Assembly: GCA_013214575.1 (NCBI GenBank)
Contig: JABSSD010000003.1
Location: 1 to 64,000, forward strand
Direction: 5' to 3'
Origin: Paracoccaceae bacterium
GTDB taxonomy: Bacteria > Pseudomonadota > Alphaproteobacteria > Rhodobacterales > Rhodobacteraceae
DNA length: 64,000 bases
Shown: positions 62,972 to 64,000 of the stretch, piece by piece
Position numbering within the stretch: the stretch's first letter is position 1
Layout: each line of letters starts with the position of its first letter
The notes under the pieces: generated by a model
Databases searched by the model: none
The model's input: the letters and a program-made list of their open reading frames with translations, nothing else
Told to the model about the DNA's origin: nothing
Program-made: the position numbers and the translations under genes

Positions 62972-64000
62972 TTTGCAAGCAATATCCACCAGTTTGCCGC
63001 GCGGCGAAAACCGCATGGTCGACAAGATCATCAGTGCTTCAGCGGCGGCAGGTTTGATCACCGACGGTGCCGTGGTCTCGGTGTCCTCATCATCGGCAGT
63101 GGGGTGTCCCGATGCGGTGCTGGCGGCGATCGGAGCGCGGTTTGAGGACGAAGGCCACCCTCGCGATCTGACCACATTGCATCCGATTGCAGCCGGAGAC
63201 ATGTATGGTGTGAAGGGTGTCGATCATATTGCTAAAGACGGATTGTTGAAAACGATTCTGGGCGGCTCGTATCCGTCAGGCCCGTCCTCTCTTCCGATGC
63301 CCAAGATCTGGGAGATGATCGTGGAAAACCGGGTGACTGCTTACAATGTCCCGTCGGGTATTTTGTACGACATGCACCGGGATGTGGCGGCGCGGCGCCC
63401 TGGTGTGCTGACGCAGGTTGGTATCGACACTTTCGTCGATCCTGATCAGGAAGGCTGCGCGATGAATGAACTCGCGGCAGCGCGGCCTATCGTATTTGAC
63501 CAGCAACTTAACGGAGAACGCTGGCTCCATTTTCCGAACATCGCGCCGGATGTCGCGATTATCCGGGCAACGACAGCTGACGAACACGGCAACCTGACCT
63601 TTGAACATGAGGGCACGACCCTTGGTGCATTGGACCAAGCTATTGCCGCGCGTAACTGCGGTGGTCTGGTCATTGCGCAAGTCAAGCGCGTCACTGCTGC
63701 AGGGTCGCTTCGTCCCCACGATGTGCGTGTTCCCGGCCATTTGGTGGACTGGATTGTCCTTGATCCCGATCAGAAACAGGCAACAGAGACGCTCTATGAC
63801 CCAGCCATCTCAGGCCAGATTATGCGTCCATGGGACAGTTTTTTGCTTGCCGAACATGGTGTGGAAAAAGTGATCGCGCGCCGTGCTGCGATGGAATTGC
63901 ACGCGGGTCAAACCGCCAATCTGGGTTTTGGCATTGCCTCTTCGATCCCACGGATCCTTTTGGAAGAAGGGCATCAAAAAGCTGTGACCTGGGCCATCGA
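62964..64000 (+). CDS. YdiF-type CoA-transferase, second copy (partial, runs off window)
   Basis: From ATG 62964, inside the DctM 3' end, the open frame continues to the last base (345 codons visible). It is clearly paralogous to the protein at 37973: SSSSAVGCPDAVLAAIGARF, LHPIAAGDMYGVKGVDHIAK, GSYPSGPSSLPMPKIWEM and DVAARRPGVLTQVGIDTFVD. An N-terminal extension of about 20 residues is extra. The catalytic Glu should fall just past the window edge, after VTWAI. Likely activates the TRAP-imported acid to a CoA ester. Confidence 0.87.
   Translation, partial: MSDLQAISTSLPRGENRMVDKIISASAAAGLITDGAVVSVSSSSAVGCPDAVLAAIGARFEDEGHPRDLTTLHPIAAGDMYGVKGVDHIAKDGLLKTILGGSYPSGPSSLPMPKIWEMIVENRVTAYNVPSGILYDMHRDVAARRPGVLTQVGIDTFVDPDQEGCAMNELAAARPIVFDQQLNGERWLHFPNIAPDVAIIRATTADEHGNLTFEHEGTTLGALDQAIAARNCGGLVIAQVKRVTAAGSLRPHDVRVPGHLVDWIVLDPDQKQATETLYDPAISGQIMRPWDSFLLAEHGVEKVIARRAAMELHAGQTANLGFGIASSIPRILLEEGHQKAVTWAI

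Overview
The window looks like a chromosome segment of a marine Roseobacter-type alphaproteobacterium (Rhodobacteraceae). This is inferred from gene content, not from a marker gene: DgcA/TMADH-like demethylases, dimethylglycine-dehydrogenase/GcvT fusions, several polyamine-type ABC importers, TRAP transporters, a DUF993 protein, and IS families common in that group. Metabolic gene blocks alternate with scarred mobile DNA.

Layout. 1-1400: the end of an IS5-family element, a 3' fragment of tRNA-Leu that looks like an attachment site, and a tyrosine-integrase relic abutting an IS110 scrap. 1406-22684: a methylated-amine (quaternary ammonium / N-methyl amino acid) module. It has three flavin demethylases of the TMADH/DgcA type, a small membrane CxxC protein, a TetR/BetI-like regulator, two complete polyamine-type ABC importers, a DMGDH-type FAD oxidoreductase with a folate-binding GcvT half, a GNAT enzyme, an SMR exporter, two SDRs and a LuxR-type regulator. 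22685-24350: IS3, IS110 and IS256 scraps and an ABM-domain fragment. 24314-29367: a tRNA-Asn 3' fragment with its terminator, then a decayed phage-like replication/nuclease module ending in a deletion junction with an SDR fragment. 29650-31975: a methyltransferase and an ETHE1-like persulfide dioxygenase-rhodanese between two copies of a ~155-bp repeat. 31976-36900: IS21, IS1380 and IS630 pieces, a broken helicase-nuclease gene and noncoding DNA.

36906-47284 (cluster A): a LacI-controlled catabolic operon with Gfo/Idh/MocA dehydrogenase, YdiF-type CoA-transferase, enoyl-CoA hydratase, a deletion scar joining an aldehyde dehydrogenase to a GMC oxidoreductase, SDR, GMC oxidoreductase, DUF993 protein, LacI regulator, glycerate 2-kinase and Dabb protein. 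A transposase-bearing IS5-family element (47463-48303) separates it from cluster B (48534-64000+). Cluster B has SDRs, acyl-CoA dehydrogenase, a sugar-type ABC importer, a TRAP importer split into two units, a large predicted alpha/alpha-toroid protein, a second LacI regulator and a second CoA-transferase that runs off the window.

The two LacI clusters share paralogous CoA-transferases and paralogous SDRs. Each has its own palindromic operator type: TTGGAACGTTCCAA in A, and a TTAAACGTTTAA-like motif at several cluster B promoters. I read them as two related, carbohydrate-induced, CoA-dependent catabolic routes with no textbook equivalent that I recognise. All functions are from reading sequence motifs; no database search was run.
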